Of a stretch of DNA of 64,000 bases, positions 31,741 through 41,990 are shown piece by piece; positions within the stretch are counted from its first letter, which is position 1, and the number at the start of each line of letters is the position of its first letter. The stretch comes from Prorocentrum cordatum (taxonomy: Eukaryota > Sar > Dinophyceae > Prorocentrales > Prorocentraceae): positions 1 through 64,000 of the forward strand of contig CAUYUJ010014612.1 of NCBI GenBank assembly GCA_963575745.1. The letters are read 5' to 3'. The notes below the pieces were generated by a model. The model had not been told where the DNA came from, made no database searches, and saw only the letters and a program-made list of their open reading frames with translations. The translations under genes and the position numbers were made by a program.

Positions 31741-32340
31741 TTGTTAAGGGCACTCCGCACAGCACGATCGCTGCAAGGTTCCCCAGTCAATGCTTAGAAG
31801 TGTTTTTTGTTGCCTTAGTGCAACCAAGCTCGTGGCACCTTGACATGGCAGACATGGCAGATCTTTTTCAACACCATGATGCGCTTGACTTGGCTCACTG
31901 CCCTCGAGAATGAGATTCGCGACAAGTGCGACGCCGACCCGTGTGGCTGACCGTGCCAAAGCATGGTTGCCTTCGCGGTTGCTCGCTGCTTAGCGCTGCA
32001 GCCAAGCCGCACCGCCAGGATGCTGTGTGGTGTTCTAACACAGTCGGCGAGAGACCACGACGAAGACCGTGTGGGCATGCGTCCAGGCGACCCCCCCAAC
32101 CGGCATCCATCTATTCAGGAACGGGTCGTTCTTGATTTACTTCTTGCAGTTATTCCCAGAAGGGACTTTTCAGCGCGTCAGTCGGCTTGCCATTCGCGCC
32201 TTGGCGTGTTAGGTTGTCAGGTGGTTTGCTGAGAAATCGTAGCTTTTTCTTTTATAGCCACGCCTTACAGCACGATCGACTTGTCGTTGCCTTGGTGCAA
32301 CCAGGCTTGTGGCAGCTTGGTAAGTCAGATATGTATGTCT
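31741..32340 (+). repeat. Dispersed repeat, two related blocks
   Basis: CAGCACGATCG...TTGCCTTAGTGCAACCAAGC at 31757-31835 recurs at 32270-32320. GCGACGCCGACCCGTGTGGC then TGACCGTGCCAAAGCATGG at about 31928 recurs at about 33519. Confidence 0.6.
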
Positions 32341-32406
32341 TCGATAGTTCCCCACATCCTGAGTGGGGTTCTTGTGTTCTTAGAACACTCTCTTCTTCTC
32401 CTTCTC

Positions 32407-32569
32407 TCAGGAGGGGAAAAAACGCACAGACACAATTAATCGTCGACCCCCAGGAAAATATGGGAAAATATGGGAAGTGGTGGGGAAGACAGAAACCCAA
32501 AAAATATGGGGAAATATGGGGAATCGTTTTATTTGTGTGTATTTATGTGTGTGTCCTGGGGCCCCTTTA
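32407..32569 (+). mobile_element. Dispersed family 7, copy 3
   Basis: Same 163-bp structure as 8361-8525 and 8840-9002, including CACAGACACAAT...AATCGTCG and GGGCCCCTTT. Confidence 0.75.
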
Positions 32570-32574
32570 TTCTC

Positions 32575-32850
32575 GTCCTTCTTGTCCTCCTCCCGCCTCC
32601 CTACTACACCATACCAGCACGTACCATACCAATACCACACCTACCTACCATACCATAGCTACCATACCACACTTACCATACCATACCTACCATACATCAT
32701 CATACCTACCATGCCTACCATACCAAACCTACCATACCAGAACATACTTACCATGCCATGCCATACTAAATACCATAGCTACCATACCATACCTACCGTA
32801 TCATGCCACATCTATCGTACCATACTGCGCCTACCATACACACACCCACC
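32575..32850 (+). repeat. TACCATACC minisatellite
   Basis: Irregular ~10-bp units (ACCATACCTACC, ACCATAGCT). Confidence 0.85.
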
Positions 32851-32904
32851 ACTCTAGGGAGGCCACTCCAGAACGAGGACAGTATCGGGATACCATGCTA
32901 TTTA

Positions 32905-33325
32905 CAAGGTGTCGTGCCCCTCTCACTCCTCCAGGCAGGCCCCGCCTGGGCGAGGAGGGCATTCTAAAACCATACTGCTTATCAGGTGCCGTGCCCATCC
33001 CCACTCCTCCGGGGAGGCCCCGCCTGAGCGGGCACTCGAAAACCATGTAATGTATCAGGTTTCGTGCCCCTCCCACTCCTTCAGGGAGGCCCCGCCTGAG
33101 CGAGGAGGGTATTCGAAAACAATGTTATGTATCAAGTTTCGTGCCCCTCCCACTCCTCCAGGGAGGCCCCGCCTGAGCGAGGAGGGCATTCGAAAACAAT
33201 GTTATATGTTCAGGTTTCGCGCCCCTCCCACTCCTCCAGGGAGGCCCCGCCTGAGCGAGGAGTGGATTCGAAAAACCATGGTATGTATCAGGTTTCGTGC
33301 TTCTCCCATCCCTCCAGGGACGAAC
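32905..33325 (+). repeat. ~78-bp tandem repeat, about 5.5 units
   Basis: Units containing TTCGTGCCCCTCCCACTCCT and GGGAGGCCCCGCCTGAGCGA; the CCCGCC mark falls at 32941, 33019, 33091, 33168 and 33246. Frames stay open because 78 is a multiple of three. Confidence 0.85.
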
Positions 33326-34330
33326 GTGTTTCCTGAACAGCCGTCGTCTTCCTCCCTGCTGCTCACCCTCCTTGCCTTCGTCTGCCGTTTCTTTCGCACG
33401 TACTTTTGCAATGGTCCGTCCATTCATATTGCTATTAGTTTGCCTCACTGATCCCACGAAGCCCTCAACATGCTTATGTGGGGAACTCCGTTGGCATTTT
33501 TTCGCGACAAGTGCGACGCCGACCCGTGTGGCTGACCGTGCCAAAGCATGGTTGTTTTCTTTCGCAGTTGCTTGCTGCTCGTCGTTGCAGTCAAATCGCA
33601 TGAACAGGATGCTCTGTGGAGTTACATGGCTCAGAGTCGATGGCCCTTTCCGTAAAAGCGATTGGTCAACACATGATGCCCAGTCTCATCCGTCTTCCTT
33701 TGCCGCACGCCTTACGCTCTCTAGCCCCCCCCCCTCGTCCCCATCCTTCTCCACCTCCGCAGTGCTGCGTAGTGGAGTCCCTGGACGGACTCGCCTTCCT
33801 TAAGCCGCTCCCAACCGAATGGTCGACGCACGCTTCTTTTTCCTTCTACGCGTCACGCGCGTGCCGCTGGGTATGGACGGTCGGTTGAACAGAAAAACTT
33901 TCAGCACACCACTTGCTCCACACAGTTTGCACATCCACAGTGCAGAAATTTGTTGTTCGGGGTCCACGCTGGCAAACGATGTTTTGGATGCAAGCGTCCT
34001 TCTCCCGCCCGCCTCAAAGAAGAACAACGTATCCTTCATCCTACGCCCTCCTCCTGTTGGACTACGGCCCATCGGGAGTGGGATTAAGCTGATCGAGAGT
34101 TCCGAGCCTGGTGCCCTTGCAGATGTTCTGTAATACTATCATGCTGTGGTTTCTACAGATGCTGAGGCGAAGGTGGTGCATGGCTCGGATATCAAGATGG
34201 GCTCTGCCTTTTCCCAAAGTGTGCACTTGGGGGTTCTTACTTGCGTCCTAAGGTAACTGAGTTCCAATGGCGGCCCGGCCGGTGGGGCCGCCCGCCGCCG
34301 CCGTCGCCGTTGGTAACTGAGCTCTTCGGA
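33326..34330. other. No recognisable gene; one dispersed block
   Basis: 33505-33620 is the second copy of the GCGACGCCGACCCGTGTGGC block. The rest has no gene or repeat I can support. Confidence 0.4.
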
Positions 34331-34337
34331 CGGGGCT

Positions 34338-34487
34338 AGGACGAGGATAAATCCGTTCTAGAGCTTTCCGGCGCGCTCTCAGAGCGTTCCGGAACGCTCT
34401 GAGAAGGCCGCGGCGCCCGAGACATTCTCCAGAGCTGCCAGGTCTCAGAGATTCTCGATTGATCTTCACCCGAATTTATCCTCGTTC
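34338..34487. mobile_element. MITE family 6 (GACGAGGATAAAT ends), copy 1
   Basis: Left AGGACGAGGATAAATCCG, right CGAATTTATCCTCGTTC. Contains the perfect 20-bp palindrome AGAGCGTTCCGGAACGCTCT (34381-34400) and AAGGCCGCGGCGCCCGAGAC, shared with 52024-52173 and 57913-58067. Confidence 0.75.
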
Positions 34488-34524
34488 GAGCTCTGGTGGC
34501 TGTCCGTCTTCGGCGTCACCCCAA

Positions 34525-34908
34525 CATACTTATACTATATGCGCGTCACCCCCCCAGGGGCGACGCGCGCACCGAGAAATCTTATAGTGTATACGCGTCG
34601 TCGCGGACGCTTTCTGGCCACACCGCCCGGGAAACGATCTACTACAAGATGGGTATCTTATATTACACCAGAGAAAAAACGAATCAGGAGCCCGAGAACC
34701 CAGAACCCACCGAAATCGGCCCGGAACCAATAATCGGGAACCCGGGAACCCCGAACCGGGAACCCGGGAACCCAGCCTACTGCCAACATCGGCGGGAAAG
34801 TTTCGCCAAATCCTTCAACTTCCGCTAGGACCCCTTCAGTGCAAGCACTGGCTGGGGAATGTTCGGGTCGGACGCGCGCCTCCAAGGAGGAAATATAGTA
34901 TTAGTATG
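34525..34908. mobile_element. MITE family 5 (CATACTTATACTATAT ends), copy with ~185-bp insert
   Basis: Termini CATACTTATACTATATG and ATATAGTATTAGTATG are inverted. Relative to 47980-48164 it has about 185 extra bases (34673-34857) made of CCGGGAACCCGGGAA-type repeats. Confidence 0.75.
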
Positions 34909-35756
34909 CCTCTGTGCATGCGTCCCACGCCAGTCGCCGCCCGTCGCCGTCGGCAAGAGAGACAGAGAAGGGAGAGACAGGGAGAGATAGGGAGAGATAG
35001 ATGTACACTCCCTGCAGGGGTGCCCCAGTACGGAGGACCCCCCTAGGCCCCCGCGCGACTATGAGCGATCTGAGGCGCTCTTCAGGAGGCCGACCTTTAC
35101 CCAGTGAGCTCTCTCATTCCTGGCCCGACAGGTTAGGATTGTTAGCACACCCTGCAAACCGTGTCCGCCACGCTCCAAGGATCCCGGTGCTTCTCTGATA
35201 TCCCGCCTCGCGTTTTTGACGAATGACGGCTGCATGCCGCAGCTTCCAAGCCCCAAGAGGCCCGCTGTTTCCCGGGATTTCAGCTCGCGTTCTCGGGCGG
35301 GCATTGCTCGAAGCAGAATATCAGCCAGCGTGGGCCCCAAAACAATGTGATCTAGCGCAGCCTACGCAGCACAATCTACGAAGTGCAACCCAAGCAGTGC
35401 CAAACAATGAGGCGCATTCTCCGGTTCGGTGCAATCTCGTACAGTATCACATCGACTGCGTCATGTTTTTGTATGAGATGCTATGCTGTGCCCTCCTGTG
35501 CCAAGCTGAGCTATGCGAAGCGAAGCTGCGCGATGCTATGCTGCGGACAGCTGTGCTGTGCTGTGGTGTGCAGTGCTACGCTGTGCTGTACGAGTGGACC
35601 AGTGCGAGCGACGGCGACGGACGGCGGCGACGGGCTTGAGCTGGCTGGCCGGTCCGGTACCGGGGGCCCGGTGCCAGTGGCGGCGACGGGCGGCCACGAG
35701 CCGGCCGTACTGGCTCTGGGCACTGTTTCGGGACACGCATCATCGCCGCAAGATTG
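34909..35756. other. No recognisable gene
   Basis: 34960-35000 GAGAGA run; 35400-35600 has ATGCTATGCTGTGC-type degenerate repeats; 35600-35750 is CGGCGACGG-rich. Confidence 0.4.
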
Positions 35757-35955
35757 CGCGGTTGCCCCCGGGGCCGCAGGCGACCCGAGGAGGAGGAGGA
35801 GGAGGAGGAGGAGGAGGACGTGGAGGAGAGGGAGGGGGAGGAGGATGTGGAGGAGATGGAAGAAGGAATGAGGAAGGAGGGGAGGAGGAGGAGGAGGAGG
35901 AGGAGGAGGAGGAGGAGGAGGAGGAGGAGGAGGAGGATAAGGAGGAGGATAAGGA
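35757..35955. repeat. GGA array with one foldback arm
   Basis: GCCCCCGGGGCCGCAGGCGA then CCC (35764-35786) is the arm found beside the TCC arrays at 23.2-26.1 kb, in reverse orientation; the GGA array follows but the second arm is not present. Confidence 0.7.
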
Positions 35956-36290
35956 GTAGGAGGACCAGCGTGAGCCCAAGAGTCACCAACGATGTTGGAG
36001 TAAACCCTCCCCCCAAGCTTCCTCTTCATAGGCCCCTACAACGGTTCATTTCCACAGAGGGACCTGCCTCGTTGGAAGACAACCGTTTGAAGACCGTGAA
36101 CCATGCCAAAACATTATTCTCGGTATTCCAACTCCACTGATGAACCTGACTGTTGCATCTTGACGATCCTGCATCGCGACAGCACGCCATTCCTGGGACC
36201 TCAACTCCGCGAATCGTCGTAACTGTTGCGCACTCAAAATCGTGAATCCTTCCTACACACCGTTTCTGGTGCGTCGACCATGGGAATATG
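35956..36290 (+). repeat. Conserved tail following GGA arrays, copy 1
   Basis: GATGTTGGAGTAAACCCTCC, GTTGGAAGACAACCGTTTGA and CTCAACTCCGCGAATCG correspond to the reverse complement of 57480-57690; weaker relatives follow GGA arrays at 49690 and 60640. Confidence 0.65.
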
Positions 36291-36300
36291 TAAAACTCTT

Positions 36301-36720
36301 GCATTTCTCTACAAGAATGTGCGCGGCGCTACGGCGGGAGCCACATTTTGCAAACCACCCGCCCTCAATCCGTGAAGCTCTTCTTGCAAAATTTAAGACG
36401 AATGTGCGCGGCGCTAAAGCGAGAGCCACATTTTGGAAATGACCCGCCTCCAATCCGCGAAACTCTTCAATGTTCATACGATAGTGCGCGGAGCCAAGGC
36501 GAGAGCTACATCTTGCAAACCACCCGCCGTCAATCCGTGAAACTCTTGCAAAGTTTGAAGACGAATGTGCGCGGCGCTACGGCGGGAGCCACATTTTGAA
36601 AACCACCCGCCCTCAATCCGTGAAGCTCTTGCATGTTTTGAAAACGAATGTGCGCGTTGCGCATGCGAGAGCGACGGCCCGCCCTCCATCTGCGAAACTG
36701 TTGCCAATGTTTAAGCTTCA
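36301..36720 (+). repeat. ~83-bp tandem repeat, 5 units
   Basis: Units start AATGTGCGCGGCGCTACGGC at 36316, 36401, 36481, 36564 and 36647, each with CCGCC(C/T)(C/T)CAATCCG(T/C)GAA. Similar single units occur near 50100-50340, 53050-53130 and 61080-61210. Confidence 0.85.
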
Positions 36721-37018
36721 GGACCATAAATGGTGAGCAAGTCTCAGGCGAAACGCCCAGCTCGCCTTAAAATCTGGCCCCGAGGTGCGACACGGAGAAA
36801 TTGTTGGTTGCCCCCCCCCTCCAAGATCATACATTTCGTCTTGAACCGCATTCATCATCATCTCCCTCCTATTCATCTTTACCACGCTTATCTTCATTAT
36901 GTGCGCGCATCGGTTGCAGGGTCTCCTTCCATCGTGCCTTGATGCGGCAGAAGGGGGCATCCATTTATGGATGTCCCTTCGACGATGTGCTCCTTCGACG
37001 ATGTGGCCGACACGGAAA

Positions 37019-37510
37019 GGCTCCCTGGCCAGTGGCGGGACGGGAAACCTGAAAAGGTTTCTTGGCCCGTTTGTTATGCTGGAGATGGAACCTGAAAAGG
37101 CTCCTTGGCCAGTGGCGGGAGGGGAAACCTGAAAAGGTTTCCTGGCCCGTCAGTTGTGCTGGAGAGGGAACCTGAAAAAGGCTCCCTGGCCAGTGGCGGG
37201 AGGGGAAACCTGAAAAGGCTTCATTGCCCGTTTGATGTGCTGGAAAGGGAACCTGAAAAGGCTCCCTGGCCAGTGGCGGGAGGGGAAACCTGAAAAGGTT
37301 TCCCTTCCCGTTTGATTTGCCGGAAAGGGAACCTGAAAAGGCTCCCTGGCCAGTGGCGGGAGAGGAAACCTGAAAAAGGCTTCCTGGCCCGTCAGTTGTG
37401 CTGGAGAGGGAACCTGAAAAGGCTCCTTGGCCAGTGGCGGGAGGGGAAACCTGAAAAGGCTTCCTTGCCCGTTTGATGTGCTGGAGAGGGAACCTGAAAA
37501 CAGGCTCCCA
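37019..37510 (+). repeat. 80-bp hairpin minisatellite, ~6 units
   Basis: CTCC(C/T)TGGCCAGTGGCGGGA recurs at 37021, 37101, 37182, 37262, 37342, 37423. Each unit has two small stems with the same loop: GAAACCTGAAAAGGTTTC and GGAACCTGAAAAGGCTCC. 80 is not divisible by three, so frames across it are spurious. 36721-37018 has no gene. Confidence 0.9.
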
Positions 37511-37567
37511 GGCCAAGGTTCCCACCTCCGCGCCCGAAAACACTGCCGTTCGTCTGCGCGTGGTTTA

Positions 37568-37718
37568 CCGCCGGAACCAGAGCCTGAACCAGAGCCAGAA
37601 ACAGACCCATAACCAGAAGCTGAACCAGAGACAGAACAAGAACCAGAGCCAGAATCAGCATCAGGGCCAGAACCAGAGCCAGAACCAGAACCAGAACCAC
37701 AACCACAACCACAACCAA

Positions 37719-37751
<33 letters not shown>

Positions 37752-37905
37752 TTGAACCAGAGCCAGAACCAGAGCCAGAACAATAACTAGAACCAAAGCC
37801 ACATGTGGAGCAGTCCAGCACAGTTCCAATTAGACATAAGATCCTCCTCCTCCTCCTCCTCCTCCTCCTTCTCCTTCTCCTCCTCCTCCTCCTCATCCTC
37901 CTCCT
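37568..37905 (+). repeat. CCAGAA/CCAGAG hexamers, then TCC microsatellite
   Basis: 37568-37795: GAACCAGAGCCA-type hexamers. 37840-37905: TCC triplets. Confidence 0.95.
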
Positions 37906-37986
37906 CGTAGCCGCCCTGGCCCAAACTTCCCTCGAGCAGCGGGGTCCGCCGTGGTCTTTGCCGCGATTGAGCGGCCCGCTAGCGCG

Positions 37987-38189
37987 ATGAAGCGGCCCGC
38001 TGGGGCCACCATCCCAACCAAGAAAACGATGTTGAAACGCTCAGACAAAGCGTTCCGCCCTTTCCCAGTGCCTAATCGCGTCGAGGGCATCACGGGCCGT
38101 GACCAGAGTGCCATGAAGCAGAAGAAGAAGAACAGCATGAAGGCCTCCGTGAAATATACCCGCAGCGGCACGCTGCCCACGAAGACCCG

Positions 38190-38282
<93 letters not shown>

Positions 38283-39193
38283 GTGAGCAATGGCGTCGCT
38301 CCCTCGCCAGCTTCGAGGGGAAGTCTGAGGAGGACATGGTGTCGATGCTGATCGAGGACAACATCTTGATTGATTGGTCGGGCCGCATCTGTCGGCAATG
38401 CAGGCAGGGCAAGCTCGGCAATCGGCGTGTCCAGGTGGACGGGGCGGTGAAGTGGCGATGCAACAGCGGTCGGCGGCGCGGGAAGCAGGTGGGCGCGTGC
38501 AACGGGCACCCCGTGTTCAGCGACGGCAATGGACAGACCAAGATGTCGCTGATGAACACGGTCAAGATGTTGTTCTGCCTGTTGATCGGGATGACCACCG
38601 CGCAGATCCACCTCCTGCTCAACGTCAATCACAAGGCTATCGAACGCATGTCCAAGTACCTGCACGCAGCCCGCCAGCGGTTCGTCGAGAAGAAGGAGAA
38701 GGAGATCGTGTTCGGGGGCGACAAGGAGTGGGTGGACGTGGAAGCGGACGAGACGGTTCTCCGCGCGGCGCTATCAGTTGACAAGAAAACGAAGGCATGG
38801 GAGCAGTGGGCTGGCTGCGTTGAGCGCGGGCGCCCACAGAGCTTGGTACTGTGGCGCACCAACAACGACACGACCGCCCCGCAGGCGCCAGGCCCTGGGG
38901 CAATCACCAAGTCAGATTGGAAGCCGTTCTTGCTCAGCCGCCTGCAGCACCAGAAGGTGATCTTCCACTCCGACGGCGCCGGGAGCTACAAGATTTGGGC
39001 GGATGGGGTCCTACATGACTGGGTCGTGCACGCGCGGAAGCGCAAGAGCATCTGCGGCAAGCGGGTGTGGCTCAAGCCCACGTTCACCAAGCTGGTGCGT
39101 CACAAACTGCCTGAGGGCGGCTCCATCCTTGTGAAGGGCGGCACGCAGATCGTGGACAGGGCCTGGCAGTTCTTGAAGGGGCGGGCGACATGA
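37987..39193 (+). pseudogene. ISXO2/IS1595-like transposase interrupted at a 92-base poly(A) run
   Basis: Downstream frame (38282-39193): zinc ribbon CRQC...WRCNSG (38390-38470), VEADET with the first catalytic Asp (about 38745), FHSDGAGSYK with the second (about 38970), HDWVVHARK, and GTQIVDRAWQFLKGR at the end. These are hallmarks of the IS1595/Merlin DDE group, which cuts and pastes DNA. Before the run, a lysine-rich frame from ATG 37987 (MKRPAGATIPTKK) reads into the As and stops just after. The two frames differ by one base. Ending at 39193 looks slightly short; a frameshift near 39180 is possible. Confidence 0.75.
38190..38281 (+). repeat. Poly(A), 92 bases
   Basis: Uninterrupted A-run inside the transposase gene; in frame it encodes about 30 lysines. 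One A fewer (or two more) would join the flanking coding frames. Homopolymers this long are prone to replication slippage and to read or assembly error. Confidence 0.95.
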
Positions 39194-39562
39194 TCTACGA
39201 GGAGATGAGCGGCGTGCACTGAGGGTGGGAGTGCCATTGCTTTCACTGAGGGTGGGGCTTAACTCTGGGATGCTTTCTGCGCCGCGGTATGCTGGGCCAG
39301 CATGGCGAGATTGCCCGAGCGAAATGTGCGCAGTTACGCATATAGCTTTCGACTTGTTCCATGACGTCAATACTAGCGAAGAAACAGTTGTATTCACCAG
39401 TGCCGTCGCCAGTCTTGCCACCTCGCAGCAACGGCAACGTCCTTGCCGACATCCCTCTGTTCGTAGCTGTTTGGGCTCAATCGCACGGTTCAGTAGTTCG
39501 CGCTTGCTGTCCCCAGCTGCCAATCTGTCACTTCAAGCTTCCGTTTGCACCCGCTGTCTGCC
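39194..39562. other. Intergenic region between transposase and two-ORF module
   Basis: Two close GTGCACTGAGGGTGGGAGTG / TCACTGAGGGTGGGGC repeats at 39213-39256, otherwise unique. No TATA-like motif or splice-leader sequence was seen. Confidence 0.4.
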
Positions 39563-40105
39563 ATGGCGAGCCTGACGGCTGGCGGCATCAAGTCAATGGG
39601 AGAGATCGTCGGCGGCGACGCCTCCGCAACTGATCAAAGCAAAAACACGTGGCTGCACGCGGCGGCGGTGCAGTCCTACAAGACGCTCGGCAAGCCCGAG
39701 CGTTTCCAATCAGACCCTCCCGCTGCTTTCGTCCTCCGCGACATGCCGCTCCAGCACACGGACAACGTCGTGAACGTGAAGCATTTAGTGGATTGGGTGA
39801 CGTTGGAGGATGGCGCCGCGGAGCAATTGGACACAGTCGACGTGTATGACGCCAGGTGCGGGGGCAACTACATGGCGTTGCCAGCCCTGTTTACGCCCAA
39901 CAAGGATCCTGGCGAGATCGCCTTCACCGTGCAGCTGTGCATCTTGCCGGAGGACGCGAACGGCGAGCAGTGCGCGCTGAAGTACGTCAGGTTCGACAAC
40001 AAGGTTCGGGCCGATATTGCCATGGATATCTTCGTTGCAGGCAGGGCACTCACCATCCACTGGGGGAGTTCGGCCAACACTAAGACGCCAATCAAGCTCT
40101 TATGA
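39563..40105 (+). CDS. Unknown 180-residue protein, upstream ORF of two-ORF module
   Basis: ATG at 39563 (MASLTAGGIKSMGEIVGG) in a CCATGGC context that suits eukaryotic initiation; TGA at 40103-40105. No signal peptide, membrane segment or known motif. The last 80 residues alternate hydrophobic and polar residues (EIAFTVQLCILPED, ADIAMDIFVAGRALTIHW), suggesting beta strands. The frame is intact, unlike its neighbour, and amino-acid use is balanced. Its stop overlaps the next ORF's ATG (ATGA), a compact arrangement more like a virus or mobile element than a dinoflagellate gene. I do not recognise it; capsid or DNA-binding roles are only guesses. Confidence 0.6.
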   Translation: MASLTAGGIKSMGEIVGGDASATDQSKNTWLHAAAVQSYKTLGKPERFQSDPPAAFVLRDMPLQHTDNVVNVKHLVDWVTLEDGAAEQLDTVDVYDARCGGNYMALPALFTPNKDPGEIAFTVQLCILPEDANGEQCALKYVRFDNKVRADIAMDIFVAGRALTIHWGSSANTKTPIKLL

Positions 40106-41805
40106 TGGACAGGCTGGGCGGGGTGCATGTCCGCCATTGGGTTCAGCCGCCCGTGGCCGCCGCCGTCGGCGGTGGCGGTTACGACATGGAGAAGCGAAGG
40201 GCGGGCTATCGTTTCATGGAGGGGTCCGGCCCGAGGGCAAACAACCGCAACCAGTTCGTGGAGTGGACCGACGAACAGGTCAACGACGAGAAGTCGCCGA
40301 TCTTTGGCTGGCAGGCATCGGAAGTCGGAGTCGCTCCGCAACTACGCGTCGGGCCCTGTTGGCGCGAGGACACTCGAGCGCTGGGCGATCACGCTCAAGC
40401 GCTCCCACCCGTTCGTGTTCGACAACATCGTCGTCCCCATTCTCAAGAGCCACGACGTGCACGGGGCCATGTGGATCGGCAAGACCAGGGTCGGCAAGTG
40501 CGCGGCGCCGAAAACCATCGGCTTCGCAATCTCCGCCTACCAGGTTGATAAGAATAACCGCACCGACCTCCGTCCGAGCGTCGCCACGACGAAGAAAATC
40601 GACTCCTTGCGGCTCGAGCCTGGAACTGCGTGCAAGCCCGCTATCGCGGACGACGCCGCCCTCACGAAGTAGGCCTCCGATGAGATCAAGGCCTTCCTGG
40701 ACCCCGCCGAGGAGGACGCGCTGCTGTGGGCGAGGCCGCAGGGCACGGATGACGCACGCCGTCGGAAAGTATAAACAATCAAACACCCACGCGGCGACAA
40801 GCCATGTTTTACATGTCGGTTTTGGTGTGCGTCGTCTCCGCGCGCTGCATAGGTGGGGCGGCGCCTCCTTCGAGCAGAACCAGTCCCGCCAGATCTGCGT
40901 CAACCCCTACGACCAGGAGTTCGAGAAGAAGGTGCGTTCCATCCGCAGAGGCCAACAAGCGATCAAATTCGACGGCTTCCTCAAAATCATAGATCGCAAC
41001 TTCGCTGGCGAGAAGCAGTGCGGCTACCAGATGGCGGACGTGGAGGCGTACATGGCGTGGTCCAACATCGTGCTCCTCACTGGCGACTGGATGTGCCTGT
41101 GGCTGGCGTCTACGACTAAGGATCCAGCCCCCCGCTCCCCGTGGCCAGTGCCCGAGAAGCCAGACCTTCACGCCCGAGACCACCCCTATCCTGAAGCGGT
41201 TCAAGAAAGACCAGACCTCCGCGCCGCCCGACTACGGCGTGCACATGAAGTGGGCCGTGGCCGCCATGAAGAAGCTTGCTCGCGGCGAGGACATCGGGCG
41301 CTCGAGGACGGTTCGCGGCCCCGCGCTCTTCGACCAGGACGCGCCCCCGAGGTATGAGTTCGTTGCAATGGACGGTGAAAGGAACGTCGGCGCCGACGCA
41401 TCCGCCGCCGCCAGCGCGGCCGCGCCCCCTGCGCCTGCCATCCCAGGCAACCCAGATGACGACGACGCCGACTCTGGTCCCGGCGGCGAGATGAGAGGCG
41501 CCGCCGCAGCAGAGGACGAGGAATACGTCTTCGGCTTCGGCGGCGGGATGGATGGCGACGGCGGCCCCCCCCCCCCCGCGGCCGTCGCGGCCGCGCCCCC
41601 CTCGCCTGCGGCGGCGATCAAGAGGGAGCCAGGGGTGTTCCGCCAGCGCCTCCAGAAGTCCATGGATTGCGGCGTCATTCATTTGGACACGCCGACGCCG
41701 AAGAAGAAGCGCACGGACATCGAGGAGGACCTCTCGCAGATGCTAGAGGACAACGGGGTGACGGGCGCCGCGGCAGCGAGTTCGGGCGCTGGCGCGCCTG
41801 CGTGA
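40102..41805 (+). pseudogene. SF3-helicase/ATPase-like protein, interrupted
   Basis: Coding segments in order: 40102-~40320 (MMDRLGGVHVRHW... to SPIFGWQ), one-base shift, ~40320-40734 with in-frame TAG at 40670-40672, probable intron 40735-40852, 40853-~41160, one-base shift, ~41161-41805. Landmarks: MWIGKTRVGKC (Walker A, final Ser/Thr replaced by Cys, about 40470), KPAIADDAAL (Walker B, about 40633), RQICVNPYD (motif-C-like Asn, about 40890). This order and spacing match superfamily 3 helicases of small replicons. The C-terminus is Ala/Pro/Asp-rich with a KKKR basic patch, possibly nuclear targeting. Family placement is inference; the fold is not proven. Confidence 0.55.
40735..40852 (+). 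other. Candidate GC-AG intron, 118 bp
   Basis: Begins GCCGCAGGG after GGGCGAG and ends CTGCATAG before GTGGGGCGG. Removing it changes frame correctly and yields LLWAR followed by WGGASFEQNQ with no stop; left in place the frame ends at a TAA (40772). GC donors are common in dinoflagellate introns. Confidence 0.45.
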
Positions 41806-41990
41806 GGGCGCTTGCGATGGCTGGCGCTCTGAGGGGTGTGATGTATAAACGGCGTTTGCGATGGCGGCTGGAGGCCGTTGTGAGGGGTGCCATTCTGCAA
41901 CGGGCGGGGCAGCAAGCGGCCAATGCTGCCTCGTTGGGGTCACCTGACTTGCGCGCGCACGACGTCTCCCGATGAACAAATAAGGGGTCG
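41806..41990. other. Downstream flank of helicase-like gene
   Basis: Two TTGCGATGGC(T)GG repeats at 41811 and 41858; no gene. Confidence 0.35.

Noticed and set aside
32905-33325. CRISPR-like regularly spaced repeats
   Set aside because: Whole unit (~78 bp) is repeated, with no unique spacers; it is a plain tandem repeat.
36965-37543. 192-codon minus-strand ORF with internal repeats
   Set aside because: The underlying minisatellite has an 80-bp period, not a multiple of three, so peptide repeats shift frame; not a conserved protein.
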